This document shows positions 44,255 to 53,280 of a stretch of 64,000 nucleotides of DNA, one piece after another. This DNA is from Roseiarcus sp963709185. Lineage in GTDB: Bacteria; Pseudomonadota; Alphaproteobacteria; Rhizobiales; Beijerinckiaceae. Position 1 is the first letter of the stretch; every line of letters starts with the position of its first letter. Made by a program: the position numbers and the translations under genes. The stretch lies in contig CAVPVQ010000026.1 in assembly GCA_963709185.1 (NCBI GenBank), positions 138,010 to 202,009 on the forward strand. Reading direction: 5' to 3'. Under the pieces are notes generated by a model, which saw nothing but the letters and a program-made list of their open reading frames with translations, searched no databases and was not told the DNA's origin.

Positions 44255-45505
44255 TTACGCCGACCGTTTGAGCCAGACCCTCGGGTCGGCGGCGGCGGCG
44301 CTGGCGCCCGACAGCGCCCGGCAAAGCTCTTCCATGCTGGCGAGATTGTGGATCGGGCGGAATTCGTCGACGAACGGCAGCATGGCGCGGATGCCCTGCG
44401 CCTTGGCCTGAAATCCCTCGTAGCGAAGCAGCGGATTGGCCCAGATCAGCCGGCGGCACGACTTGCGCAACCGCTCCATTTCCCGCCCCAGGTCGTCGCC
44501 GCCGTCGCGCTCGAGACCATCGGTGAACAAAATGACGATCGCGCCCTGTCCAAGAACGCGGCGCGACCAGTCGCGGTTGAACTGGCGCAGCGACGAGGCG
44601 ATGCGCGTGCCGCCCGCCCAGTCCTTCACCTGCGCCGAGCATCGCGCCAGCGCGTCGTCAATATCCCTTGCGCGCAGCGCGCGCGTCACATTGGTGAGCC
44701 GCGTGCCGAACAGGAAGGTGGTCACGCGCCGCCGCTCGCCGAGCGCGTGAAGGAAGTGCAGGAACAGGCGGGTGTAGGCGCTCATCGACCCCGAGATGTC
44801 GCAAAGCGCGACAACCGGGGGATGGCGCAAGGCCGGCGCGCGAAACGCCAGATCGATGATGGCGCCGCCGTTCCTCAGCGTGCGGCGAAAGGAGCGGCGC
44901 GGATCGACCCGGCGCCCATGCGCGGCGACGCGCCGCCGCGTTTTCACCACGTCGTCCGGCAGCGTCAGGCGCGCGATCATCCGCCTGGCGCGGGCGATTT
45001 CGGCGGCGCTCATCTGCTCGAAATCCTTCGTTCGCAACACCTCCGCCGCCGACATGGTGAAGCGCGCGTCGAGATCGAGCCACGGCGCCGCCTCGGCCTC
45101 AGCCCGCGGCGCCTTGAGCAGGGCGTCGGCGATGCGGCTCGCACCCGCCTCCGCTTTGCCGCGCTCGGGCTTGGCCGAATCGGCGCGCGGCGACATCATC
45201 GCGATGAGCTTTTCCAGAAAACCCTTGCGTCGCCAGAAGATGCGAAACGCCTGATCGAACAGCGCGGAGTGCTCGCGCTTCTTGACGAACACCGCATGCA
45301 ACGTCGCGTAGAAATCGGCGCGGTCGCCGACGCCCGCCGCCTCGACCGCCGCCAGGGCGTCGAGCACGCCCCCCGGTCCGACCGGCAGGCCCGCCGCGCG
45401 CAGGGCTCTAGCGAAATACAGGATGTTGTTGGCGAGCTGGCCGGAAGCGGCTCGCCCGGCCGCCGGCCCGACGCCCGACGATTCCTTACCCCCGCGACCG
45501 TCCAT
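44255..45505 (-). CDS. coxE: CoxE-like VWA-domain protein
   Basis: 416 residues. The helical N-terminal half is typical of CoxE; the C-terminal VWA domain has a complete MIDAS: DISGSMS, the threonine in WAGGTRIASSL and the aspartate in LFTDGLE. In CO dehydrogenase maturation CoxE works with the MoxR-type ATPase CoxD to build the Cu/Mo or Mo site. Both are present here. ATG 45505 agrees with family length. Confidence 0.92.
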   Translation of the reverse strand: MDGRGGKESSGVGPAAGRAASGQLANNILYFARALRAAGLPVGPGGVLDALAAVEAAGVGDRADFYATLHAVFVKKREHSALFDQAFRIFWRRKGFLEKLIAMMSPRADSAKPERGKAEAGASRIADALLKAPRAEAEAAPWLDLDARFTMSAAEVLRTKDFEQMSAAEIARARRMIARLTLPDDVVKTRRRVAAHGRRVDPRRSFRRTLRNGGAIIDLAFRAPALRHPPVVALCDISGSMSAYTRLFLHFLHALGERRRVTTFLFGTRLTNVTRALRARDIDDALARCSAQVKDWAGGTRIASSLRQFNRDWSRRVLGQGAIVILFTDGLERDGGDDLGREMERLRKSCRRLIWANPLLRYEGFQAKAQGIRAMLPFVDEFRPIHNLASMEELCRALSGASAAAADPRVWLKRSA

Positions 45506-45571
45506 GAAAAAGCGACCCCGTATCCAATTCCGCTTGCGCGCGCGACCCGTTGAAGACGCCGAGGCCGATCC

Positions 45572-45916
45572 CTACTCCGGACAGCCCTTGGCTTGCTCCA
45601 CGCTCAGAATTGTGGCGGCGTTGCCGCGTTCGGTCGCGCTGAGCGGAACTTCGTTCACATCGTTGTAGCGGCAGCCTTGATTGCCGAGCGTCGCAATCGC
45701 CCGTGCGGTGTGAAAGCAATATTGATGTTGCGCATAGATGCGATTGCGCATTTCGTAGAGAAATTCGCAGTTCGGCCCGTTCGCGATATCCTCGAACCTG
45801 AACCGGTCGTGGTCGCTGCAGCCGAAGACGTCATAGCAGTCGGCATGAGCGGCGCCGGAAAAAGTCAAAACGGCGCCTGCGAGTGCGACGGCGCGCCCGG
45901 CGTTGACATAGCGCAT
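45572..45916 (-). CDS. Small secreted cysteine-rich protein (YARHG-like)
   Basis: 114 residues. Signal peptide VALAGAVLTFSGAAHA cut before DCYDVFG. The mature part has six cysteines and the segment FLYEMRNRIYAQHQYCFHTARAI split around the YARHG-like NRIYAQHQYCF motif. It should be periplasmic with disulfides. Its place in the cox cluster, between the SRPBCC and CoxE genes, has no obvious explanation, and it may be transcribed alone. Confidence 0.75.
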   Translation of the reverse strand: MRYVNAGRAVALAGAVLTFSGAAHADCYDVFGCSDHDRFRFEDIANGPNCEFLYEMRNRIYAQHQYCFHTARAIATLGNQGCRYNDVNEVPLSATERGNAATILSVEQAKGCPE

Positions 45917-45955
45917 GGTGTTGCTCCCTGATCGAGGCGAGGGGCGGCCGGCGAT

Positions 45956-46360
45956 TCAGCGCCGCCTTTGCTTGCCGAAATACGCCCTCATCGGCGCGAA
46001 GTAATTGTCCTCCCAGCCGCCCTGTTCATAGCTCTTGTGGCCATCGGGCACGTTGGAATGTTCGAGGGTCAGCGTGACGCCGCGCTTTGCCCGCACCAGC
46101 GTCACGGTGACGATGGAGTCGGGATCGGCGCCCGAAAACTCGCTGCTGCGCCACGACTGGACGATGCGCCGCCCTTTCACGAGTTCGATGTTTCTGCCCC
46201 GGATGTAGCCGTCCCACGCGGTGAAGTCGGCCCCGACCTCCCCGGAGGCCGTCGCCTCGGCGCCGGTCATCGCGGAATGGGCGGCGCTGTCGAGCCACGC
46301 GTCATAGACCGCCTCGGGCGAGGCCGGTATCGTGCTGACGAGCTTGAAACTGTATGGCAC
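45956..46360 (-). CDS. SRPBCC/AHSA1-like protein
   Basis: 134 residues. The START-like fold is marked by STIPASPEAVYDAWLDSAAH, DGYIRGRNIELVKGRRIVQSWR and GGWEDNYFAPM. It binds a hydrophobic ligand or assists a client protein. GTG 46360 is chosen as family similarity begins at PYSFKL and GAGG lies nine bases upstream. It is distinct from CoxG, although of the same fold. Confidence 0.83.
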   Translation of the reverse strand: MPYSFKLVSTIPASPEAVYDAWLDSAAHSAMTGAEATASGEVGADFTAWDGYIRGRNIELVKGRRIVQSWRSSEFSGADPDSIVTVTLVRAKRGVTLTLEHSNVPDGHKSYEQGGWEDNYFAPMRAYFGKQRRR

Positions 46361-46409
46361 AGCAGCGGCCTCATGACGCCTGGCGCGCAAGGCTAGCACG
46401 GATCGCGCG

Positions 46410-47357
46410 TCAATCCACCGGCGCGCGCCGCAATTCGTCGCGCACCTGCTCGATGAGCTCGCTCGCTCTCGCGCCCTGAATCCTGGAGATGTCGTCCTGG
46501 TATTTCAGCAGCACGCCGAGCGTGTCGGAGACCTGCGCGGGATCGAGCGCGACGGCGTCGAGTTCGGTCAGGGCGGCCGCCCAGTCCAGCGTTTCGGCGA
46601 CGCCGGGCGACTTGAACAGATCCTGCGCGCGGATCGCCTGGACGAACGCGACAAGCTCGGCGGTCAGGCGGTCAGGCGTTCGCGGCGCCTTGGCGCGCAC
46701 GATCGCGATTTCCCGCGCCGCGTCGGGATAGCCGATCCAGTGATAGAGGCAGCGGCGCTTCAGCGCGTCGTGGATTTCGCGCGTGCGGTTCGAGGTGATG
46801 ACGACGATCGGCGCCTGCTCGGCCTTGACGACGCCGAGTTCCGGGATGGTCACCTGGAAGTCGGACAAGATTTCGAGCAGAAAAGCCTCGAACGCCTCGT
46901 CCGCGCGGTCGATCTCGTCGATCAGCAGAACGGGCGGCCCGCCAGCGCCGGGCTCCAGCGCTTGCAGAAGTGGCCGCTTGACGAGATAACGCTCGGAAAA
47001 CACGTCGTGCTCGATGCGGTCCTTGTCATGCTCCCCGGCGGCCTCGGCGAGGCGGATCGCCATCATCTGCGCGGCGTAGTTCCATTCATAGACCGCCGCG
47101 GCGACGTCCAGCCCTTCGTAGCATTGCAGGCGGATCAGTCTGCGGCCGAGCGTCGCGGCGAGAACCTTGGCGATCTCGGTCTTGCCGACCCCGGCTTCGC
47201 CTTCGAGAAACAGCGGCCGGCCCATCCGCAGGCTCAGAAACACGACGGTCGCCAGCGAACGCTCTGCGACATAGTCGGCGCGGCGCATCTGCGCGAGGGT
47301 CTCGTCGATCGAGGCGGGAAGCGCAATCCCGCCGTTCGGCCGGTCGGAATTCGGCAT
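46410..47357 (-). CDS. coxD: MoxR-family AAA+ ATPase (CoxD-like)
   Basis: 315 residues. Walker A GEAGVGKTEIA, Walker B LLIDEIDRAD, sensor segment VVITSNRTREIHDALKRRC and the MoxR insert YLVKRPLLQAL are intact. CoxD uses ATP to unfold or remodel apo-CoxL for metal and sulfur insertion, with CoxE as partner. ATG 47357 starts MPNSDRPNGG; longer forms upstream lack similarity. A hairpin separates it from coxM. Confidence 0.92.
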   Translation of the reverse strand: MPNSDRPNGGIALPASIDETLAQMRRADYVAERSLATVVFLSLRMGRPLFLEGEAGVGKTEIAKVLAATLGRRLIRLQCYEGLDVAAAVYEWNYAAQMMAIRLAEAAGEHDKDRIEHDVFSERYLVKRPLLQALEPGAGGPPVLLIDEIDRADEAFEAFLLEILSDFQVTIPELGVVKAEQAPIVVITSNRTREIHDALKRRCLYHWIGYPDAAREIAIVRAKAPRTPDRLTAELVAFVQAIRAQDLFKSPGVAETLDWAAALTELDAVALDPAQVSDTLGVLLKYQDDISRIQGARASELIEQVRDELRRAPVD

Positions 47358-47401
47358 GCGCTCGCTGCTCCGCCTTCTATAACGCTGTCGCCGAGGGCGC
47401 C

Positions 47402-47430
47402 CGCCTTCTCCCGCAAAGCGGAAGAAGGCG
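47402..47430. repeat. Hairpin-forming palindrome between coxM and coxD
   Basis: Outer arms CGCCTTCT (47402-47409) and AGAAGGCG (47423-47430) and inner arms CCGC/GCGG around AAA make a near-perfect 12-pair stem. No T-run follows. The CCTTCTCCCGC-type sequence resembles the short intergenic palindromes that are abundant in Rhizobiales genomes. It may stabilise the coxSLM transcript or reduce read-through to the maturation genes. Confidence 0.6.
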
Positions 47431-47442
47431 CAACCCCTCTCT

Positions 47443-48237
47443 TCAGCCCGCCGCCGCGACGGCCCGTCTGGCGAGAACGACGATAAGATGGGCGCGATAG
47501 GCGGCGTCGGCATGGAGGTCGGCATTGAGTCCGGTGGCCGGGATCGTGGCGCCCTTGAGCGCGGCGGCTGCGAAATTGCCGCTCAACGCGCTCTCCAGGG
47601 ACGTAGCGCGGAACACGCCGCTTTGGCCCGCCCCCGTCACCGCGACCCGCACGCCGCCCGCCGTTTTGGCGACGAACACGCCGACCAGCGCGAAGCGCGA
47701 GGCGGGATTGGGGAATTTCTCATAGGCCGCCTTCAGCGGGATCGGGAATCGAACTTTGGTGATGATTTCGTCCGCCTCCAGGGCGGTTTCAAATAGCCCC
47801 TTGAAGAACGCCTCGGCGGCGATTTCGCGCTTGTTGGTGACCACCGTCGCGCCCAGCGCCAGCACAGCCGCCGGATAGTCGGCCGCCGGATCGTTGTTGG
47901 CGATCGAGCCGCCGATCGTGCCGCGATTGCGCACGTGGGGATCGCCGATATGCGCGGCGAGCGCGGCGAGCGCGGGGATCGCCTGATGAACCGCCGCGCT
48001 GCTCGCGACGTCGGCGTGGCGGGTCATCGCGCCGATGACGATCTGATCGCCCTCACGACTGACGCCGGAGAGTTCGCTGACCTTGCCGAGATCGACCAGC
48101 GAGGCTGGCGAAGCCAGCCGCTGTTTCATGGTCGGCAGCAGCGTCTGCCCGCCGGCCAGCAATTTGGCGTCCTCGGCCGCCAGATCAGCGATGGCGCCCG
48201 CGATGTTGGTCGGCCGGTGATAGGTGAAAGCGTACAT
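47443..48237 (-). CDS. coxM: CO dehydrogenase-like medium (FAD) subunit
   Basis: 264 residues. FAD-binding signatures AGGQTLLPTMKQR and RNRGTIGGSIANNDPAADYPA match CoxM and related flavoprotein subunits. It accepts electrons from the iron-sulfur subunit. ATG 48237 is at the family start. Its place after coxL, giving S-L-M order, is that of form II clusters; form I clusters run M-S-L. Confidence 0.93.
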   Translation of the reverse strand: MYAFTYHRPTNIAGAIADLAAEDAKLLAGGQTLLPTMKQRLASPASLVDLGKVSELSGVSREGDQIVIGAMTRHADVASSAAVHQAIPALAALAAHIGDPHVRNRGTIGGSIANNDPAADYPAAVLALGATVVTNKREIAAEAFFKGLFETALEADEIITKVRFPIPLKAAYEKFPNPASRFALVGVFVAKTAGGVRVAVTGAGQSGVFRATSLESALSGNFAAAALKGATIPATGLNADLHADAAYRAHLIVVLARRAVAAAG

Positions 48238-48297
48238 GGAATACTCCTATGGGTGTGTTCGGCGCTCTGACCCGCCTGTAGCGGGCGGCGGCTGCGA

Positions 48298-50665
48298 TCA
48301 TTCGGCGGCGAGTTTGGCGACGGCCCTCTGGGCGGCGCGCCAGACGACTTGCGGGGTCGCCGGCATGACGACGTCTTCATGGCCCACCGCATCGGTGATC
48401 GCGTTGATCACCGCGGGCGGCGAGGCGATCGCGCCCGCTTCGCCGCAACCCTTGATGCCGAGCGGATTGGAGGGGCAGCGCGTCTCGATGGTCTCGACCC
48501 GGAAGGAAGGAAGATTGTCGGCGCGCGGCATGCAATAGTCCATGTAGCTCGCCGTAAGGAGCTGACCGTCCTCGTCGTAGACCGCGCCCTCATACAGCGC
48601 CTGGCCGATCCCGTGGGCGACCCCGCCATGCACCTGGCCCTCGACGATCATCGGATTGATCAGCGCCCCGAAATCGTCGACCGCCGTCCAACGATCGATC
48701 GTCACTTTCCCGGTGTCGGGATCGATCTCAAGCTCGCAAATATGGACGCCGGCCGGGAAGGTGAAGTTCGTCGGGTCCCAGAACGCCGTTTCCTTCAACC
48801 CGGGCTCCAACTCCTGTCCGTTGAACTTGTGCGCGATATAGGCCTGCAGCGCGACCGAGCCAAAATCGATCGCCTTGTCGGTGCCCTTGACGGTGAATTT
48901 GCCGTCCTTGAACTCCATGTCGCTCTCGGAAGCTTCCAGCACATGGCTTGCGACCTTCTTGGCCTTGGCCTCGATCTTGTCGAGCGCCCTGGAGATCGCC
49001 GAGAGGCCGACCGCGCCGGAGCGCGAGCCGTAGGTTCCCATCCCGAACTGGACCTTGTCGGTGTCGCCGTGCACGATCGAGACGTTTTCGATTGGAATGC
49101 CGAGCCGTTCGGAGACCACCTGGGCAAAGGTGGTTTCATGGCCCTGGCCGTGGCTGTGCGATCCCGTCAGCACCTCGACGGTGCCGACCGGATTGACGCG
49201 CACCTCGGCCGATTCCCAGAGACCGACGCCGGCGCCGAGCGAGCCGACCGCCGCCGAAGGCGCCAGGCCGCAGGCCTCGATATAGGCGGAAATGCCGACG
49301 CCGCGCAGCTTGCCCTTGGCGGCGGAAGCCGCCTTGCGGGCGCCGAGCCCCTTGTAGTCGGCGAGCGCCAGCGCCTTGTCGAGCGCCGCCCCGTAATCGC
49401 CGGCGTCATAGCACAGGATTACCGGCGTCTGGTGCGGGAACGAGGTGATGAAATTGGCGCGCCGGAACTCCACCGGATCGCGGCCGGTTTCGCGCGCGGC
49501 GATCTCCACGATGCGCTCCACGAGGAAGGTCGCCTCCGGCCGTCCCGCCCCTCGAACGGCGTCGACCGACACGGTGTTGGTGTAGACCGCGTCGACCTCC
49601 GCGTAGATGTTCGGGATGTTGTACTGGCCCGACAACAGGATCGCATAGAGATAGGTCGGCACCGAGGACCAGAACGTCGAGGGGTATGCGCCGAGATTGG
49701 CGATCGTATGGGCGCGCAGCCCGGTGATCTTGCCGTTGGCGTCGAGCGCCAGTTCGGCGTGCGAGACGTGGTCGCGGCCATGTGCGTCGGTCAGGAAGGA
49801 TTCGCTGCGCTCGGCGGTCCATTTCACCGACCGCTCGAGTTTTTTGGCGGCCCAGGCGCAAACCGTCTCCTCGTTATAGATGAAAATCTTCGACCCGAAC
49901 CCGCCGCCGACGTCCGGCGCGATCACTCGCAACTTGTGTTCGGGCGCGATTCCCTGAAATGCGGAGAGCACGAGTCGCGCGACGTGAGGGTTCTGGCTGG
50001 TCGTGTGAAGCGTGATCGTGTCGGTTCCCGAATCGGTACTCGCCAAGCGCCGCGCGCGGCTCGATCGCGTTGGGGATGAGGCGGTTGTTGACCAGATCGA
50101 GTCTGGCGACATGCGCCGCCTTTGCGAAGGCCGCATCGGTCGAAGCCTTGTCGCCGACATGCCAGTTGAAGACGGTGTTGTTGGGCGCCAGGGCGTGCAC
50201 CTGGGGCTGGCCGGGATTGGCGGCGCTCGCCACGTCGATGACCGCCGGCAGAACGCCGTAGTCGACGACGACCTTCTCCGCTGCGTCCTTGGCCTGAACG
50301 TAGCTGTCGGCGATGACGACCGCGACAGGGTCGCCGACATACAGCGCCTTGCCATGCGCGAGGGCCGGATAGGCCCCGACTTTCATCGGCGACCCGTCTT
50401 TGGAATGGATGGTCCAGCCGCAAACGTGAGCGCCGATCTTGTCGGCGACGGCGTCGGCGCCGGTGAGCACCGAGACAACGCCCGGCGCCTTCAGCGCCGC
50501 GGAAGCGTCGATCCGGTCGATCGTCGCATGCGCATGGGGCGAGCGCAGAAAATAGGCATAAGCCTGACCAGGACGGTTGATGTCATCGACGTAATGGCCC
50601 TTGCCGGTGATGAAGCGGATATCTTCCTTGCGCTTTACTGAGGCGCCAATGCCGGTCGCGCTCAT
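48298..50665 (-). CDS. coxL: CO dehydrogenase-like large (molybdenum) subunit, form II type, +1 frameshift
   Basis: About 788 residues after removing one extra base at the GG 50035-50036. Start ATGIGASVKRKEDIRFITGKG; molybdopterin segments GGGFGSK, GSHSHGQGHETTFAQV and GCGEAGAIASPPAV with the catalytic glutamate. The active-site loop reads DAVRGAGR (near 49540-49560), close to the form II AYRGAGR signature and unlike form I AYxCSFR, so the copper-binding cysteine of true CO dehydrogenase is absent. Oxidation of CO is therefore doubtful; another aldehyde or purine-like substrate is possible. ATG 50665 has GGGAG upstream. Confidence 0.9.
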
Positions 50666-50771
50666 GAGTTTTCTCCCTTGCGCCGCCAGCCCCATCGGGT
50701 CGGTCGGCAGAATGAACGGTGATCCAGCCTCGTCATTGCGGCCGGATTTCATGAAGAGCCTGCTCCCTCCT

Positions 50772-51266
50772 CTACTCCGCCGCCTTGGCGTCGCCGGGCG
50801 AGGCCATGTCGCGCGCGCCCTGAGCGACGGCCTTGACGATATTGTGATAGCCGGTGCAGCGGCAGATGTTGCCCTCCAGTTCCTCGCGAATGGTGCGCTC
50901 GTCGAGGTGCGAGCCCTTGCGATTGACGATGTCGATCGACGCCATGATCATGCCCGGCGTGCAGAAGCCGCATTGCAGACCGTGATTGTCCTGAAAAGCC
51001 TGCTGCATCGGGTGCAGCTTGCCGCCTCGCGCCAGCCCCTCGATCGTCGTCACGTCGGCCCCGTCGAGGGAGGCCGCCAGGGCGGTGCAGGATTTTATGG
51101 CCCGCCCGTCCACATGGACCACGCAGGCGCCGCATTGTGAAGTGTCGCAGCCGACGTGCGTGCCGGTCAGCCGCAGGTTCTCGCGCAAAAACTGCACCAG
51201 CAGCGTGCGCGGATCGACGTCGGCCGACGCGGCCTTGCCGTTTACCGTCATGGTAACGTGAATCAT
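50772..51266 (-). CDS. coxS: CO dehydrogenase-like small 2Fe-2S subunit
   Basis: 164 residues with two 2Fe-2S sites: plant-type GCDTSQCGACVV plus a later cysteine (KSCTA), and CGFCTPGM with CRCTGY. It transfers electrons from CoxL to CoxM. ATG 51266 has GGAGG eight bases upstream. It precedes coxL by about 106 bases in the same direction. Confidence 0.95.
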   Translation of the reverse strand: MIHVTMTVNGKAASADVDPRTLLVQFLRENLRLTGTHVGCDTSQCGACVVHVDGRAIKSCTALAASLDGADVTTIEGLARGGKLHPMQQAFQDNHGLQCGFCTPGMIMASIDIVNRKGSHLDERTIREELEGNICRCTGYHNIVKAVAQGARDMASPGDAKAAE

Positions 51267-51414
51267 CAACTGACCTCCCTTGTCGTTTGTTGCAATCTCC
51301 TCGAGGGACTGTTTTCGACCTCCCCCGTATCCGCTTGCGATCGCATGCTCGCAACGCGGCGCCAGACGCGCCCGGACGGGAATGACTTCAGATTGTCCAA
51401 ACGTCGAGTCCGGG

Positions 51415-51888
51415 TCAAGCCGACGCGCCTCCGGCGGAGCTCGGGACCCCTGCCGCCGTCGCGAGGTTGGCGAAGAACTGGTCCGCCATTTTCTTGGCCA
51501 CGCCGTCGATCAGGCGCGAACCCAACTGCGCGATCTTGCCGCCGACATTGGCCTGCACATCGTATTTGAGAACCGTTCCGGCCGGCGCTTCGACAAGCTG
51601 CACCTTGGCGCCCCCGTTGGCGAACCCGGCGATGCCGCCCTCGCCTTCGCCGCTGATTGTGTAACCGTTGGGCGGATCGATGTCGGAGAGCTGCACCTTG
51701 CCTTTGAAACTGGCGCCCACCGGTCCGATCTTGATCTTCACCACGGCGGCGAAAGTCGCGTCGCTCGTCTTCTCGAGCGATTGACACCCCGGAATGCTGG
51801 CTTTCAGGACAGCCGGGTCATTGAGCATCGCCCACACCGTCGACCGATCCGCCGGCAGCGTCACCTCGCCCGTCATCGTCACCGGCAT
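51415..51888 (-). CDS. coxG: CoxG-family SRPBCC protein
   Basis: 157 residues: MTGEVTLPADRSTVWAMLNDP, LKASIPGCQSL and GYTISGEGEGGIAGFANG are typical of CoxG. CoxG proteins recruit the enzyme to the membrane and are thought to bind quinone; here the C-terminal membrane-binding extension is short. ATG 51888 has AGAGGAA upstream. It is the first gene of the cluster, 148 bases before coxS. Confidence 0.9.
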   Translation of the reverse strand: MPVTMTGEVTLPADRSTVWAMLNDPAVLKASIPGCQSLEKTSDATFAAVVKIKIGPVGASFKGKVQLSDIDPPNGYTISGEGEGGIAGFANGGAKVQLVEAPAGTVLKYDVQANVGGKIAQLGSRLIDGVAKKMADQFFANLATAAGVPSSAGGASA

Positions 51889-52360
51889 CGAGCTTTCCTC
51901 TCCGTTTGCGGGCCGCGACCTTCGCCTCGGGTCCCGCGTGCATCGCCTGCGCTTTGCGCGTCCAAGGCCTGAGGCCATCCTAGTGCGCCGCGACGCCGAC
52001 GCAACCCCGATCAATCGGGTGGCCCTGTTGCGTCGCCGGCGCCTCTGGCGCGCCGACTGCGGGATCGGACCCAAAGTCGATATTGTCAAAGATGCGGCGG
52101 CATGCAATTGCTTTCGTCGCTGGCTGTTGTCAGCATTGGCAAAATTCGGGGCGGGACGCCGAAGCGGCCGGCGAGCTCGGCGGCTTTTCGCGAAAATCCG
52201 GACGGCTTGACGCCGACGGCTTTGGCCCGGAATTTGCTGACTGAAAACCGGGGCCGATGAAATCAGGACTCCGGAGAAAACGAGACGTCGGCTTCTTGCT
52301 CCGCCCCACGCGAGCTCGATCCCGCCGGCTCTGGTGTGAAACGGGGGAGAGTGGCGGCGC
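51889..52360. other. 472-base divergent region between cox and liv clusters
   Basis: No supportable gene. It must hold the promoters of both coxG and livH. It contains the nested inverted repeat listed at 51998-52034. No riboswitch or second repeat was recognised. Confidence 0.6.
51998..52034. promoter_or_regulatory. Nested inverted repeats upstream of coxG
   Basis: Outer arms GACGCAAC (51998-52005) and GTTGCGTC (52027-52034) enclose CCCGAT-CA-ATCGGG (52006-52019); all arms are perfect. It lies 110 bases upstream of the coxG start. The CCCGAT pair could bind a dimeric regulator, and the outer pair a second one, or the whole may form a stem in RNA. Confidence 0.45.
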
Positions 52361-53278
52361 ATGGGCAATTTCCTGCAGCAGCTGATCAACGGGCTGACGC
52401 TCGGTTCGATCTACGGCCTCATCGCCATCGGCTATACGATGGTGTTCGGCATCATCGGCATGGTGAACTTCGCGCACGGCGACCTGTTCATGCTGTCGGC
52501 CTTCATCGCGCTGCTGATCTTCCTGGTCATCACGAAAATTCTCGGCGTGACGTCTCTGGCCCTCGCCTTCGTCATCGTCCTCGTCGCCGGCATGACGCTG
52601 ACCTCCGTGTGGAACTGGACGATTGAGCGTCTCGCCTACCGACCGCTGCGCGGCTCGTTCCGGCTGGCGCCGCTGATCTCGGCGATCGGCATGTCGATCT
52701 TCCTGTCGAATTTCGTTCAGGTCGTCCAAGGCCCGCGCAACAAGCCGTTGCCGCCGATGTTCAAGGGCGGCATCCCTTTGACCAGCGGCGGCTCCTATGA
52801 CGTGACGCTTCAGTACAAGCAAATCGTCATCGTCGTCGTGACCGCCGTGCTGTTGCTGGTCTTCTGGTGGCTGGTGCAAAAGACCGCGCTCGGCCGCGCG
52901 CAACGCGCCTGCGAGCAGGACCGCAAGATGGCGTCGCTGCTCGGCATCGACGTGGACCAGACGATTTCGATCACCTTCGTCATCGGCGCCGCCCTGGCCG
53001 CGGTCGCGGGCGTCCTTTACATGATGTATTACGGCGTGGTGAGTTTCTCCGACGGCTTCGTGCCCGGCGTCAAGGCCTTCACCGCGGCGGTGCTCGGCGG
53101 CATCGGGTCGCTGCCCGGAGCGGTGCTCGGCGGGCTGCTGATCGGCCTGATCGAAGTCTTCTGGTCCGCTTATTTTTCAACCGACTACAAGGACGTGGCG
53201 GCTTTCGCGATCCTCGCCATTACGCTGATCTTCATGCCGTCGGGCATTCTCGGGCGGCCCGAAATCGAGAAGGTCTAG
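52361..53278 (+). CDS. livH: Branched-chain amino-acid ABC transporter permease LivH
   Basis: 305 residues, about eight membrane helices. INGLTLGSIYGLIAIGYTMVFGI and MVNFAHGDLFML at the start, LGIDVD in the EAA-like loop, and VLGGIGSLPGAVLGG are typical LivH. It forms the membrane channel with LivM. ATG 52361 follows GGGGGAG. First gene of the liv operon. Confidence 0.95.
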   Translation: MGNFLQQLINGLTLGSIYGLIAIGYTMVFGIIGMVNFAHGDLFMLSAFIALLIFLVITKILGVTSLALAFVIVLVAGMTLTSVWNWTIERLAYRPLRGSFRLAPLISAIGMSIFLSNFVQVVQGPRNKPLPPMFKGGIPLTSGGSYDVTLQYKQIVIVVVTAVLLLVFWWLVQKTALGRAQRACEQDRKMASLLGIDVDQTISITFVIGAALAAVAGVLYMMYYGVVSFSDGFVPGVKAFTAAVLGGIGSLPGAVLGGLLIGLIEVFWSAYFSTDYKDVAAFAILAITLIFMPSGILGRPEIEKV

Positions 53279-53280
53279 CG

